Positions 34,145-43,695 of a stretch of DNA of 64,000 bases are shown here, one piece after another. The stretch comes from Rouxiella sp. WC2420 (lineage in GTDB: Bacteria > Pseudomonadota > Gammaproteobacteria > Enterobacterales > Enterobacteriaceae): assembly GCF_041200025.1 (NCBI RefSeq), contig NZ_CP165628.1, positions 682,001 through 746,000 of the forward strand. Direction: 5' to 3'. Under the pieces are notes generated by a model. That model was not told the origin of the DNA. It saw nothing but the letters and a program-made list of their open reading frames with translations, and searched no databases. The position numbers and the translations under genes are program-made. The first letter of the stretch is position 1, and each line of letters begins with the position of its first letter.

Positions 34145-37100
34145 TTAGCTAGCGGTTACCTGCTCGGCGGCTGGCGCGGCTTTGCGGGTGACCAGTTTTC
34201 TTAACGCAACATAGAATACCGGCGTCAGGAACAGGCCAAAAAGAGTAACGCCGAGCATGCCCGCAAAAACGGTTATTCCGGTTACCCCCCGGACTTCGGC
34301 ACCGGCTCCGTGGCCAAGGATCAGCGGCACGGTCCCGGCAATAAACGCAATCGATGTCATGACGATGGGGCGCAGACGCAGGCGACAGGCTTCCAGCGCG
34401 GCTTCGACAATCCCTTTGCCTTGCAGCTCCAACTCGCGAGCGAATTCTACGATTAGAATGGCATTTTTACAGGCCAGCCCCATCAACACTACCAATCCGA
34501 CCTGCACAAACACATTGTTGTCGCCGCCAGTCAGCCAGACGCCGAACAAGGCTGAAAGCATGGTCATCGGCACGATGAGAATCACCGCCAGCGGCAGCGT
34601 CCAGCTTTCATACAGCGCCGCCAGCACCAGAAACGCCAACAATACCGACATTGGGAACACGATAAGCGCCGCATTACCCTGAGTCGATTGCTGATAGCTT
34701 AGGTCGGTCCATTCGATATTCATCCCGTTAGGCAGAAGATTTTTTGCCATGGCGGCCACTTCGGTCATTGCCTGTGAAGAAGACAGCTTGCGCGGATCGG
34801 CATCACCAATCAGGTCCGCCGCCGGATAACCGTTATAGCGAATTACCGGGTCCGGGCCATAGGTGGTGGTGATGTCTACCATACTGCCAATAGGCACCAT
34901 CTCGCCCTGATCATTGCGGGTACGCAGGTTGCCGATGTCCTCCACGCTTTCGCGGAAAGGCCCGTCAGCCTGGGCAATCACCTGCCAGGTGCGGCCAAAG
35001 CGGTTGAAATCGTTAATGTAAGACGAGCCCAGATAGGTTTGCAGCGTGCTGAAAAGGTTATCCAGCGACACACCCTGTGCCTTGGCCTTATCACGATCGA
35101 CCTTCGCCTCTAACTGCGGAACGTTGGCCTGATAAGATGAAATCGGGAAGCCCATTCCCGGCGTCTGCATGATCGAGCCAGACAGAGTATTGACCGCCGT
35201 TTGCAGCGCGCCGTAACCTAACCCTGCACGATCCTGAATATACAGCGAATAACCGGCACCTTGACCTAGCCCAAGGATCGGTGGTGGCATAATCGAGAAG
35301 GCAAACCCCTCCTGAATCTGCGAAAGCTTGGCATTGATCTCGGCATTGATCTGCGCCGCAGAGCGGGTGCGTTCACTCAGTGGTTTCAGCGCGAAGAACA
35401 CCGTACCGGTATTGGGCGTATTGGTGAACTGTAAGGCGTTCAGGCCGGGGAAAGCTACCGCGTCGATCACGCCGTCGGTTTGTAGTCCCAGGGCGCTTAT
35501 CTTACGAATAACGGCATCGGTACGTGACAGTGAAGAACCTTCTGGCATTTTTACTCCGGCAATCAGATAAAGTTTATCCTGAGTCGGAATAAATCCACTT
35601 GGCACGGCTTTGAACATTAATGCGGCACCCCCCAACAGTAGAATGTAGACCACAAACACGGCTCCACGGCGGCCTAAAGTTTTAGAAACTGCTTTCTGAT
35701 AACCGTGCGAACTGGCGTTGAAAAAGCGGTTAAACGGTCGGAATAGCCAGCCGAACAGGCGGTCGATCAATCTCGTTGGCAGATCTTTAGGCGAGCCGTG
35801 AGATTTCAGTAAAAGCGCGGCCAGAGCGGGGGAGAGGGTTAACGAGTTAATCGCCGAGATAACCGTAGAAATGGCGATAGTGACCGCAAACTGCTTGTAG
35901 AACTGACCCGTTACCCCGGAAAGAAAGGCCATCGGCACAAATACCGCACACAACACCAGCGCAATCGCCACGATGGGGCCAGAGACTTCGCGCATTGCCT
36001 GATGGGCTGCATCGCGCGGAGCCAGCCCCTCCTCGATATTACGCTCGACGTTTTCCACCACTACAATGGCGTCATCGACTACAATCCCGATCGCCAGCAC
36101 TAGCCCAAACAGGCTAAGGGTGTTCAGTGAAAAGCCGAGCAAATACAAGATGCTAAAAGTACCTATCACCGAAATAGGCACAGCCAGCAGTGGGATTATC
36201 GAGGCACGCCAGGTTTGCAGGAACAGAATAACTACCAGCACCACCAACACCACTGCTTCGAGCAAGGTATGCACCACGGCGCTTATCGAATCACGCACAA
36301 ATACGGTGGGATCGTAAGGTGCACGCCAGGTTAGCCCGTCAGGGAAGCGAGTTGCCAGTTCGGCCATCTTGGCGCGTACTGCGTTGGACAAATCAATAGC
36401 GTTAGCGCCAGGAGCCTGGAAAATACCAATACCGACGGCGTCCTTGTTATTTAACTGCGAACGCAGGGCATAACTGCCTGAGCCCATTTCAATACGCGCG
36501 ACATCACGCAGGCGGACAATCGAACCATCTTCGCTGGTCTTAAGAATAATATTACCGAATTCGGTTTCATCCTTTAGACGACCCTGGGCATTAATTGACA
36601 GCAGATAATCGCTGTTTTTTGGCAACGGTTCGGCACCCAATTGACCCGCCGAGACCTGAACGTTTTGCTCGCGTATCGCGGTGACGACATCAGCGGCAGT
36701 CAGCCCGCGAGCAGCGACCTTGTTGGGGTCGAGCCAAATGCGCATCGCGTATTCACCAGCACCAAAAATTTGCACCTGACCGACGCCCGGCAGGCGCGCC
36801 AGCTCGTCTTTCACCTTCAGGGTGGCGTAGTTACGCAGATACAGTGAATCATACTTGCCTGATGGCGAATAAAGATGCACCACCAAAGTCATGGTGGGGG
36901 ACTGTTTCTGAGTGGTCACGCCTTGACGTTGCACGTCTTCCGGCAGTCGAGCCGCGGCCTGTGAAACGCGGTTTTGCACCTGAACCTGTGCCTGATCGGG
37001 ATCGGTACCCGGGCGGAAGGTCACGGTGGTGACCAGCACGCCGTCGGACCCGGCAACCGATTTCATATACATCATATTTTCAACGCCGTTGATTGCTTCT

Positions 37101-37303
37101 TCCAACGGCGTTGCCACCGTTTCGGCAATCTCTTTCGGGTTGGCACCGGGATATTGGGCACGAACTTGAACGCTGGGCGGTACCACATCGGGGTATTCAC
37201 TTACCGGCAGCAGCGGAATAGCGATAGCCCCAGTGACCAGAATCAGGATCGACAGTACAGCCGCAAAGATTGGCCGGTCGATAAAAAAGCGGGAAAAGTC
37301 CAT
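34145..37303 (-). CDS. oqxB: RND multidrug efflux transporter OqxB
   Basis: Inner-membrane proton-driven pump of the HAE-1 RND family, forming a tripartite exporter with OqxA and an outer-membrane channel. The 1052 residues read almost colinearly with Klebsiella OqxB (1050) from memory, for example MDFSRFFIDRPIFAAVLSIL at the N-terminus. The proton-relay Asp pair is in GIVVDDAIVVVENVERN (helix 4), and the second-half motif LACKNAILIVEFAREL is intact. OqxB exports quinolones, chloramphenicol, nitrofurans and olaquindox in Klebsiella. It begins 14 bases after oqxA. Chromosomal, with no IS26 nearby, unlike plasmid copies. Confidence 0.94.
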   Translation of the reverse strand: MDFSRFFIDRPIFAAVLSILILVTGAIAIPLLPVSEYPDVVPPSVQVRAQYPGANPKEIAETVATPLEEAINGVENMMYMKSVAGSDGVLVTTVTFRPGTDPDQAQVQVQNRVSQAAARLPEDVQRQGVTTQKQSPTMTLVVHLYSPSGKYDSLYLRNYATLKVKDELARLPGVGQVQIFGAGEYAMRIWLDPNKVAARGLTAADVVTAIREQNVQVSAGQLGAEPLPKNSDYLLSINAQGRLKDETEFGNIILKTSEDGSIVRLRDVARIEMGSGSYALRSQLNNKDAVGIGIFQAPGANAIDLSNAVRAKMAELATRFPDGLTWRAPYDPTVFVRDSISAVVHTLLEAVVLVVLVVILFLQTWRASIIPLLAVPISVIGTFSILYLLGFSLNTLSLFGLVLAIGIVVDDAIVVVENVERNIEEGLAPRDAAHQAMREVSGPIVAIALVLCAVFVPMAFLSGVTGQFYKQFAVTIAISTVISAINSLTLSPALAALLLKSHGSPKDLPTRLIDRLFGWLFRPFNRFFNASSHGYQKAVSKTLGRRGAVFVVYILLLGGAALMFKAVPSGFIPTQDKLYLIAGVKMPEGSSLSRTDAVIRKISALGLQTDGVIDAVAFPGLNALQFTNTPNTGTVFFALKPLSERTRSAAQINAEINAKLSQIQEGFAFSIMPPPILGLGQGAGYSLYIQDRAGLGYGALQTAVNTLSGSIMQTPGMGFPISSYQANVPQLEAKVDRDKAKAQGVSLDNLFSTLQTYLGSSYINDFNRFGRTWQVIAQADGPFRESVEDIGNLRTRNDQGEMVPIGSMVDITTTYGPDPVIRYNGYPAADLIGDADPRKLSSSQAMTEVAAMAKNLLPNGMNIEWTDLSYQQSTQGNAALIVFPMSVLLAFLVLAALYESWTLPLAVILIVPMTMLSALFGVWLTGGDNNVFVQVGLVVLMGLACKNAILIVEFARELELQGKGIVEAALEACRLRLRPIVMTSIAFIAGTVPLILGHGAGAEVRGVTGITVFAGMLGVTLFGLFLTPVFYVALRKLVTRKAAPAAEQVTAS

Positions 37304-37317
37304 GAGTGTCGATCCTG

Positions 37318-38532
37318 TTACTGGGCTTGATCAGCGGCAGCGGGTGTTAGATTTTTAGCCATATCTACGCTCTTGGCGTTGACTGACATCCCCGGCATAA
37401 AGACTTTTTGTACGCCATCGACGACCACGCGATCTCCTGCCTGCAAGCCGTGCTGCACAATGCGCAATCCATCTGACAAGCCACCTATCTGGATATCTCT
37501 GCGCTGCGCTTTTCCGCTCTGATCCACCACGTAAACAAACTTGCGGTCTTGATCGGTGAGTACGGCTTTATCGTCAATTAACAAGGCGTTATATTCGGCA
37601 CTGCCCGGCATTTGCACGCGGGCAAACAGGCCTGGCGTGAAGCTGCGATCGTGGTTGTCGAGCACGGCACGCATGCGAATGGTACCGGTGCTGGAGGTTA
37701 ACTGGTTGTCGGTGAAGTCAAGCACGCCCTGATGCGGATAACCGTTTTCACCGACTAGACCGACGTGTACCGGAAGAGGCTCATTGCTCTGCCTGGCCGC
37801 CCGCGCAATCGCCTGATAACGCAGGAAAGTGCCCTCATCAACGTCGAAATAGACGTAAACTTTGTCGAGTGAAACCAGAGTCGTCAGCACGCTGGCACTG
37901 TCACCCGCGGTAACCAGATTGCCTGCGGTTATCATTGCGCGACTGGCTTTGCCATCAATCGGCGCAATTACGCGGGTAAAGTCGAGGTTAAGCTGCGCCA
38001 TATCCAACTGGGCCTGAGCCGCTAAAACGTCTGACTGAGCCTGAGCAGCAGCGGAGCGGCGCTGTTCCCATAGCTCGCGGGAAATCGCCTCCGAACTCAC
38101 CAGTTTTTCTGTACGTGCTGACTCACTGCGCGTCAGAGTAGCCTGGTTTTTGGCTCGCACCAGTTGGGCCTGCGCCTGTTCCTGAGCAGCGCGATAGGTA
38201 CGGTCATCGATGGTAAATAGCACTTGGCCTTTCCTGACTTCATCGCCTTCCTGATAATTGACTTTATCGATGTAACCCGAAACGCGTGGCCGCAATTGAA
38301 CGATTTGTACTGCTTCGATACGGCCGGTAAATTCGTCCCACTGTTTGATAGGTTTAATTAAAACGTTGGCCATGCTGACTGCCGGAGCGGGAGGCGCTGC
38401 GTTTTGCGCCACGCTGTTATCACACCCTGAAAGTAAAGCGATCATCAACGCTAGCCCAGAAAGTGGCGCGATAATGTGCGCCGCATGGCGACGACCAGTG
38501 GGCCGCAGATAAGAATTTTGCAGGCTAATCAT
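37318..38532 (-). CDS. oqxA: RND periplasmic adaptor OqxA
   Basis: Membrane-fusion protein of 404 residues. A lipobox-like LMIALLSGCDNS (Cys about 37) suggests N-terminal lipidation in the periplasm. The rest shows the barrel-sandwich motif LRPRVSGYIDKVNYQEGDEVRKGQVLF-type sequence, an alpha-helical hairpin (residues 110-175) and a beta-barrel domain. VAQNAAPPAPAVS after the Cys is also found in Klebsiella OqxA. It is the first gene of oqxAB, divergent from rarA, with candidate operators in the 348-bp region between them. Confidence 0.92.
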   Translation of the reverse strand: MISLQNSYLRPTGRRHAAHIIAPLSGLALMIALLSGCDNSVAQNAAPPAPAVSMANVLIKPIKQWDEFTGRIEAVQIVQLRPRVSGYIDKVNYQEGDEVRKGQVLFTIDDRTYRAAQEQAQAQLVRAKNQATLTRSESARTEKLVSSEAISRELWEQRRSAAAQAQSDVLAAQAQLDMAQLNLDFTRVIAPIDGKASRAMITAGNLVTAGDSASVLTTLVSLDKVYVYFDVDEGTFLRYQAIARAARQSNEPLPVHVGLVGENGYPHQGVLDFTDNQLTSSTGTIRMRAVLDNHDRSFTPGLFARVQMPGSAEYNALLIDDKAVLTDQDRKFVYVVDQSGKAQRRDIQIGGLSDGLRIVQHGLQAGDRVVVDGVQKVFMPGMSVNAKSVDMAKNLTPAAADQAQ

Positions 38533-38647
38533 TATTTTTATTTCCAGTGAATACTGCGGCAGGCAACTCCATCGGTCCTGTCCACCGGGGAACGTCCTTC
38601 ACCTGCGCCGTTTTTTTGGGATTTGCATCTGTCATAGGTGCAATAAA

Positions 38648-38731
38648 GTATCAATAACTGATACATTAACTCGAGGGGATTGTAGGGAGCGCGCTATTAA
38701 ACTGCAAGAATTATTGTTGCACTTTATGTGC
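38648..38731. promoter_or_regulatory. two dyads in the oqxA-rarA intergenic region
   Basis: GTATCA-N5-TGATAC spans 38648-38664 and GCAC-TTTAT-GTGC spans 38719-38731. The 348-bp region 38533-38880 holds no gene and must contain both promoters. OqxR and RarA are the obvious candidate binders, but which binds where cannot be told by reading. Confidence 0.5.
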
Positions 38732-38880
38732 TATAGCGAAAAGCCATTTTGTGAGGAGCTGTAACTATCTGCGTGAAGCGATTAAAATGCAATAGTAAAA
38801 CTTGCATTTTATCGAAAACTGCGTCAGCCTTAACGAATGCTCTCCTTGAGAGGGAGCAAAACCATAGTGGGAGAGCGGAA

Positions 38881-39234
38881 ATGAAAACTGAAGATTTTAT
38901 TCACGATCTTATTGACTGGATTGATCACAATCTGGAAGAACGACTGGATATTAAAACCGTAGCCAAACGTGCGGGGTATTCTCGTTGGCACTTGCAAAGA
39001 ATGTTCAAAGAACACACCGGATTACCGATGGGTGAATACATTCGTCAGCAGAAAATGAAAAAATCGGCAGATATGCTGGCAAGCAGCGCTGAGACTATCG
39101 TCAGTGTAGCCATTTCTCTGGGCTTCGACTCTCAGCAGTCATTCACCCGCAGTTTCAAACGTCAGTTTGGGCAAACGCCGGGTGATTGGCGTCGTGCCGA
39201 GAATAATCAAGCGGTTGCGCACGCGTGCCATTAA
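38881..39234 (+). CDS. rarA: AraC-family activator RarA
   Basis: A 117-residue protein made only of the AraC/MarA double helix-turn-helix DNA-binding domain (LDIKTVAKRAGYSRWHLQRMFKEHTG and ETIVSVAISLGFDSQQSFTRSFKRQFGQTP), without a ligand domain. RarA in Klebsiella and Serratia activates oqxAB and other efflux genes. The divergent position next to oqxA matches. The ATG at 38881 follows GGGAGAGCGGAA and gives the expected MarA-like size; the open frame extends upstream without a site. Confidence 0.9.
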   Translation: MKTEDFIHDLIDWIDHNLEERLDIKTVAKRAGYSRWHLQRMFKEHTGLPMGEYIRQQKMKKSADMLASSAETIVSVAISLGFDSQQSFTRSFKRQFGQTPGDWRRAENNQAVAHACH

Positions 39235-39330
39235 AGCAAGGCTGACTAAGAATCGGTTTAGCTTTTTGATAGGCCAATAACCGGTTAGTTGTCGCGCCCA
39301 AACGAATTACCTATTTTCAGCGCAAGAATA

Positions 39331-40068
39331 TTAGTTGACCATCTGCTGCATCTGTCGGCTTAGAACCATCAACTGAGCATTAAGCGGTACCAATTGTTTC
39401 TGGATAGCCGCGTATTTATCAAGTTGAGCCTGTGACGAAAATTGCAGTGTGCTGCCTGAAATAGTGACATTTTTACCCTGACTTTTAATAAAATCGGCCT
39501 TGATAAAAATTTGGTTTAATACTTCCGGAAGCAGCGTATATATTTTCTCCGCGACTGCTGCTGGCTGCGAAACCACTTTGTTAAAGGCCTGGTCATAAAC
39601 TTTTTTCACCGCTACAGGCTGCTTCAATGTATCGCGCTGCGCATCAGCCTGCTGACGTATTGTCTTTAATTCATCAAGCCATTGCTGACTGGTTTGCGCC
39701 ATTTTTTGTAAATCGTTGCGCTGTTCCAGTAAGGCATTTACTGAAGTCACTGCATTCATATTGGTAAATACTGGAACTAAAGATGAATTAAGCTCTGTGT
39801 CGAGCTTGCGATGGAAGTCAGTAATAATCTTATAGTCTTTTGCATAATGCCCAAATTTAATTTGCTGATCTGAAGTTAATTCAGGGACTTTTATCGTTTG
39901 GCTGGAGAGAAGGCTAGTTTGTAGAAAGTCAGTAAACGCCTGCTGCTGGGCCTGCTCTTTATCGCCACATCCACTGACAATCAATAAAATAAGCGGCAGT
40001 AGCAGATAACGGATGAAGCGGGGAAAAATCCCGGCATTTCCATAATTTATGAATATTGCTTCAGTCAT
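39331..40068 (-). CDS. DUF3053 lipoprotein, YiaF-like
   Basis: A 245-residue predicted lipoprotein: a hydrophobic signal (residues 18-33) ends in the lipobox LIVSGCG with Cys34. The mature part resembles E. coli YiaF, sharing the AFTDFLQ start and later the DQAFNKVVSQPA segment, and is mostly helical. YiaF has been described as a colonisation-resistance factor, but its molecular activity is not known to me. An AAGGAA site lies eleven bases before the ATG. It stands between rarA and a PAP2 phosphatase without an obvious functional link. Confidence 0.78.
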   Translation of the reverse strand: MTEAIFINYGNAGIFPRFIRYLLLPLILLIVSGCGDKEQAQQQAFTDFLQTSLLSSQTIKVPELTSDQQIKFGHYAKDYKIITDFHRKLDTELNSSLVPVFTNMNAVTSVNALLEQRNDLQKMAQTSQQWLDELKTIRQQADAQRDTLKQPVAVKKVYDQAFNKVVSQPAAVAEKIYTLLPEVLNQIFIKADFIKSQGKNVTISGSTLQFSSQAQLDKYAAIQKQLVPLNAQLMVLSRQMQQMVN

Positions 40069-40185
40069 ATCAGCTAGGTTCCTTCACTTAATGGCTTCTG
40101 GCTTGGGGCATTAAATGGACTTGAAAAAAAAGTTGCTCAATATTAAAACTTCGACACCGTATAATAAATAACAATGTCGAGTTTT

Positions 40186-40803
40186 TTAACCTAATTGGCT
40201 GAGTAGTTTTTCACGAGTCCAGGCAGGATGGCCAGTAATATGTTCAGCAAACTGCTCAATCATATTTTGTGTCGTTGCCTGTTTGCCCCTGCTCACCAAT
40301 AGAATCGGCACAATTAGCATTATTGCCAGTTGAGAAAAAGTGAAAGCTTTAACTATTTGATGACGCTGAGTAATAAGAAATATGCTGCTAGCACTCAACC
40401 CTATAATTAATCCAGTAATTACTTCGCTTGGGGAATGTGCACCTAATATTACTCTACTGTAGCCAATGAGTACGGGTAACAAAAATCCTACGGCTATCGT
40501 TACCTGACGTAACCTTTTATGTAATCCACCACTTAAAAGCCATAATAAAACTGGCCAAATAGTGGCTGACATCGTGGTATGGCCGCTGAAACCGGTAAAG
40601 TTATAACGTGTGCTGCCAATTCCCCAGCCTAAAAAAAGCAGTTTCGAAATGCAGACTAAGAATCCACTTATCCCAAAGGTAAATAACCATACCAGTGGCG
40701 TGAAACGACCGGTGACCTTCCAGGCCATAAAAAAGGCAATAATAATTCCGGTAGGCAGTAAAAGCATACTGTCCCCGAAATAAGTCAGGCTATTCCAGTA
40801 CAA
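40186..40803 (-). CDS. PAP2-family membrane phosphatase
   Basis: A 205-residue membrane protein with five or six hydrophobic helices. The PAP2 motifs C2 (FSGHTTMSA) and C3 (SRVILGAHSPSEVITG) carry the catalytic His pair; the last acid is Glu where Asp is usual. Motif C1 (KX6RP) is degenerate. Members dephosphorylate phosphatidic acid, undecaprenyl diphosphate or phosphatidylglycerophosphate. The start is TTG at 40803 with GAGGGA seven bases upstream; ATG at 40767 is the alternative. Substrate unknown. Confidence 0.78.
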   Translation of the reverse strand: MYWNSLTYFGDSMLLLPTGIIIAFFMAWKVTGRFTPLVWLFTFGISGFLVCISKLLFLGWGIGSTRYNFTGFSGHTTMSATIWPVLLWLLSGGLHKRLRQVTIAVGFLLPVLIGYSRVILGAHSPSEVITGLIIGLSASSIFLITQRHQIVKAFTFSQLAIMLIVPILLVSRGKQATTQNMIEQFAEHITGHPAWTREKLLSQLG

Positions 40804-40994
40804 TAGGATTTCCCTCAGTTTAATCTTATTTTTAGTTTAAATTAGCGAGTAACTTGTGGGAATTGTATCAGCAGGGAGACGCCGAGCGATAGTGAAATCA
40901 CCACCGCTCGGGCTAGGATAAATCATATTTTAAGCGAATTTCTCAACAACTTTAACTTCACTTGCACCCTAAGCCGTTAGAGTAGCTGTAAAGT

Positions 40995-42074
40995 TTACAG
41001 CATGTCGGCGATGGCCTGCCCCAAGGCACGTGTGTCGCCTTTTCCCCCAAGATCGCCTGTAAGAGGGGCGTTATCAGGTCCAAGACTCAGCACTTTCTCT
41101 ATAGCCTGCAACACTTCTGCGCCTGCCTGTTCATAGCCCAAGTGTTCCAGCATCATTGCACCGCACCATATTTGCCCAATTGGATTGGCGATACCTTTAC
41201 CGGCAATATCAGGGGCAGATCCGTGCACCGGCTCAAACAGACTAGGGAATTTACCTTCTGGATTAATATTAGCTGATGGCGCAATGCCAATAGTGCCGGT
41301 GCAAGCAGGGCCGAGGTCTGAAAGAATATCGCCGAATAAGTTACTGGCAACTACCACATCAAACCAATCTGGATGCAGAACAAAATTCGCGGTAAGAATA
41401 TCTATATGATACTTATCGACGTTCACTTCAGGATAACCTTTACCCATCTCAACAACCCGCTTATCCCAATAAGGCATAGTAATAGCGATGCCATTGGATT
41501 TTGTGGCTGAGGTTAGGTGCTTTTTGGGTCTTTTTTGCGCCAATTCAAAAGCGTATTTAAGTATGCGGTCAACGCCAGTGCGGGTCATTACCGTTTCCTG
41601 AATTACAATTTCCCGAGCGGTATCAGGGAACATAATCCCGCCAACGCTTGAGTATTCGCCTTCGGTATTTTCCCGAACGACGTAAAAATCAATGTCTCCA
41701 GGCTTTCTTCCAGCTAAAGGTGCTTTGACTCCAGGCATCAGGCGTACGGGCCGTAAATTAACATACTGATCGAATTCTCGTCTGAACTGCAGTAATGATC
41801 CCCACAGCGAAACGTGATCGGGAACGACATCAGGCCAGCCTACGGCACCAAAATAGATTGCATCAAATTCTTTTAGAGTGACATACCAATCATCTGGCAG
41901 CATTTTTCCATGCTCGAGATAATAATCTGCACTGGCAAAATCAAACCATTGCCACTCAATATTAATACCGTGTCTGGCAGCGATTTTTTTCATCACTCTG
42001 ATGCCTTCTGGCATCACTTCCTTACCAATACCATCACCAGGAATAACGGCTATTCTATGTGTTCTATCAGACAT
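40995..42074 (-). CDS. dmlA: D-malate/tartrate dehydrogenase
   Basis: NAD-dependent beta-hydroxyacid oxidative decarboxylase of the isopropylmalate/isocitrate dehydrogenase family, 359 residues (E. coli DmlA 361). The N-terminal IAVIPGDGIGKEVMPEG, the YVVRENTEGEYSSVGG phosphate-region loop and VASNLFGDILSDLG metal-site segment match the D-malate/tartrate group. Products would be pyruvate from D-malate, or glycerate/oxaloglycolate from tartrate. The divergent LysR gene 103 bp away is its likely activator, as dmlR is for dmlA in E. coli. Confidence 0.88.
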   Translation of the reverse strand: MSDRTHRIAVIPGDGIGKEVMPEGIRVMKKIAARHGINIEWQWFDFASADYYLEHGKMLPDDWYVTLKEFDAIYFGAVGWPDVVPDHVSLWGSLLQFRREFDQYVNLRPVRLMPGVKAPLAGRKPGDIDFYVVRENTEGEYSSVGGIMFPDTAREIVIQETVMTRTGVDRILKYAFELAQKRPKKHLTSATKSNGIAITMPYWDKRVVEMGKGYPEVNVDKYHIDILTANFVLHPDWFDVVVASNLFGDILSDLGPACTGTIGIAPSANINPEGKFPSLFEPVHGSAPDIAGKGIANPIGQIWCGAMMLEHLGYEQAGAEVLQAIEKVLSLGPDNAPLTGDLGGKGDTRALGQAIADML

Positions 42075-42177
42075 TTTGAGGGCCTCTTATCATTATTGGA
42101 TTCTTTTGAGTGTAATTACTTCTCAGGCGGGCAACAATTTGCTAAATATTTAAGGCATTCTTAACTAAAAGTGAATA

Positions 42178-43092
42178 ATGATGTCTTCTATCGACGATCT
42201 AAGATTTTTCACTCTTATTACCCGCTTCGGTAGCCTAACGGCAGTAGCGCGCGAGATGGGGTTGACCCTTCCAGCGGTCAGCAAGCGATTAACTCAGCTT
42301 GAACAGCGTTTGGGCGTGCAGTTGGTGTTAAGGACAACACGTCGGCTAGATTTGACTGTAGAAGGGGAGCGTTACGCCGAGGGTGCTCGGCCGATCATTA
42401 ACCAGCTGGCCGAACTTGAGAATGCAGTATCAAATAGTCAGGCTCTACTCACCGGCAGGCTTAGCATTAATGCCTCGTTTGGTTTTGGCCGTCGCTTCAT
42501 TGCTCCTTTAATTTCTTCATTTCATCGGCTGCATCCTAATCTGGATATTGATATACAGCTCACCAGCCAACCGCTGAATTTTCTGGATAATAGTGTCGAT
42601 ATTGATCTCCGCGTGGGTGAGCCTCCTGATTCACGATTGGTTGCCATTAAGCTAATGAGTAACTCACGAGTCGTTTGTGCTTCCCCAGAGTATTTGGATA
42701 AAAATGGCATCCCCGAGAGCGTGACCGATCTGGCCCATCACAACTGTATTGTTTTAAGGCAATATGAGAGTGATTATTCACTGTGGCGTTTCACCAGAGA
42801 GGGCAAAGAGTATGTGCAAAAGGTCAGTGGAGACTTGTCCAGCAATGATGGCGAAACAGTAGTTAACTATGCTCGTGACGGGCACGGTATTATTTTGCGC
42901 TCATGGTGGGATATCCAAAAAAACTTGCAGCAGGGCGAGCTGGTGCCATTATTGACAGATTATCTGGCCCCCGCGGCGGATATTTATGCCGTTTACACCT
43001 ATCGTAAACATCTGCCGGCGCGGATTAGCGTATTTATCAATTATCTTAAGCAGCAGCTTGGGCAGGAAGTGGGTAAAACACTTCGGCTGTAA
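42178..43092 (+). CDS. dmlR: LysR-family regulator, DmlR-like
   Basis: A 304-residue LysR-type regulator with N-terminal helix-turn-helix (GSLTAVAREMGLTLPAVSKRLTQLE) and an effector domain of the CrgA/DmlR type (NASFGFGRRFIAPLISSFH, LRVGEPPDSRLVA). Two consecutive ATGs begin the frame. It is divergent from the D-malate/tartrate dehydrogenase gene, the arrangement of dmlR and dmlA in E. coli. The symbol rests on that context. Confidence 0.75.
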   Translation: MMSSIDDLRFFTLITRFGSLTAVAREMGLTLPAVSKRLTQLEQRLGVQLVLRTTRRLDLTVEGERYAEGARPIINQLAELENAVSNSQALLTGRLSINASFGFGRRFIAPLISSFHRLHPNLDIDIQLTSQPLNFLDNSVDIDLRVGEPPDSRLVAIKLMSNSRVVCASPEYLDKNGIPESVTDLAHHNCIVLRQYESDYSLWRFTREGKEYVQKVSGDLSSNDGETVVNYARDGHGIILRSWWDIQKNLQQGELVPLLTDYLAPAADIYAVYTYRKHLPARISVFINYLKQQLGQEVGKTLRL

Positions 43093-43251
43093 AACTTTCT
43101 CGACGGTAATAGCGGTTGGGGGATTTTTGACTGTAAAATAGGCTTTTCGGCAAGTGTTTGCTTTAAAAAACATCACTCAAACGCCGCAGAAGGGTAATCT
43201 GCTAAAAAGCCGTTGACGACCAGGTGCCAATACGGTTTAATGCGCCCCGTT

Positions 43252-43327
43252 GCCCGGATAGCTCAGTCGGTAGAGCAGGGGATTGAAAATCCCCGTGTCC
43301 TTGGTTCGATTCCGAGTCCGGGCACCA
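43252..43327 (+). tRNA. pheU/pheV-type: tRNA-Phe (GAA)
   Basis: A 76-nt cloverleaf with encoded CCA end: acceptor GCCCGGA pairs with TCCGGGC, D-arm GCTC...GAGC, anticodon stem GGGGA/TCCCC around TTGAAAA with anticodon GAA, and T-arm CTTGG TTCGATT CCGAG. It matches E. coli tRNA-Phe as I recall it. A terminator follows. tRNA-Phe genes are frequent integration sites in enterobacteria; the gene beyond it is an accessory pectin module, but I see no integrase. Confidence 0.98.
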
Positions 43328-43337
43328 TATTTAGAAG

Positions 43338-43360
43338 AACCCGCCTATGGCGGGTTTTTT
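43338..43360 (+). terminator. terminator of tRNA-Phe
   Basis: AACCCGCC pairs with GGCGGGTT across a three-base loop (TAT) and runs into six T residues, 10 bases after the tRNA CCA. Confidence 0.9.
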
Positions 43361-43371
43361 GCCTTTTGCCC

Positions 43372-43692
43372 CTACAAAAAATCCTCTCTCTGTGGCGTAA
43401 AGGTATCTAACAAAACCCCTTTCTCAAGGCATATGCAACCGTGCATGATAAAAGGCTTTTTATATAGCGTATCACCCGCTTTCACTTCATGGGTTTCATC
43501 ACCGATCGTAAATTTAAAGCGCCCGGAAAGTACGTAGGTCAGCTGTTCATGAACGTGATTATGCATCGGGCCAACTGCGCCTTGCTCAAAAGAGACCTCA
43601 ACCGCCATCATTGATCCACTGTGGGCCAGCACTCGACGGCCTACACCCTTGCCTAAATCTTGCTGAAGAATATCTTGTTTAAAAATGAACAC
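43372..43692 (-). CDS. kdgF: KdgF-like cupin of pectin degradation
   Basis: A 106-residue single cupin. Metal-binding residues appear in HNHVHEQLTYVLSGRF and the later PFIMHGC segment. KdgF converts the unsaturated monouronates released by oligogalacturonide lyase to the linear ketonized form on the way to KDG. The start is GTG at 43692 with AAGGA seven bases upstream; that site overlaps the ogl stop, so the two genes are tightly coupled (3-bp gap). Confidence 0.87.
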   Translation of the reverse strand: MFIFKQDILQQDLGKGVGRRVLAHSGSMMAVEVSFEQGAVGPMHNHVHEQLTYVLSGRFKFTIGDETHEVKAGDTLYKKPFIMHGCICLEKGVLLDTFTPQREDFL

Positions 43693-43695
43693 GGA

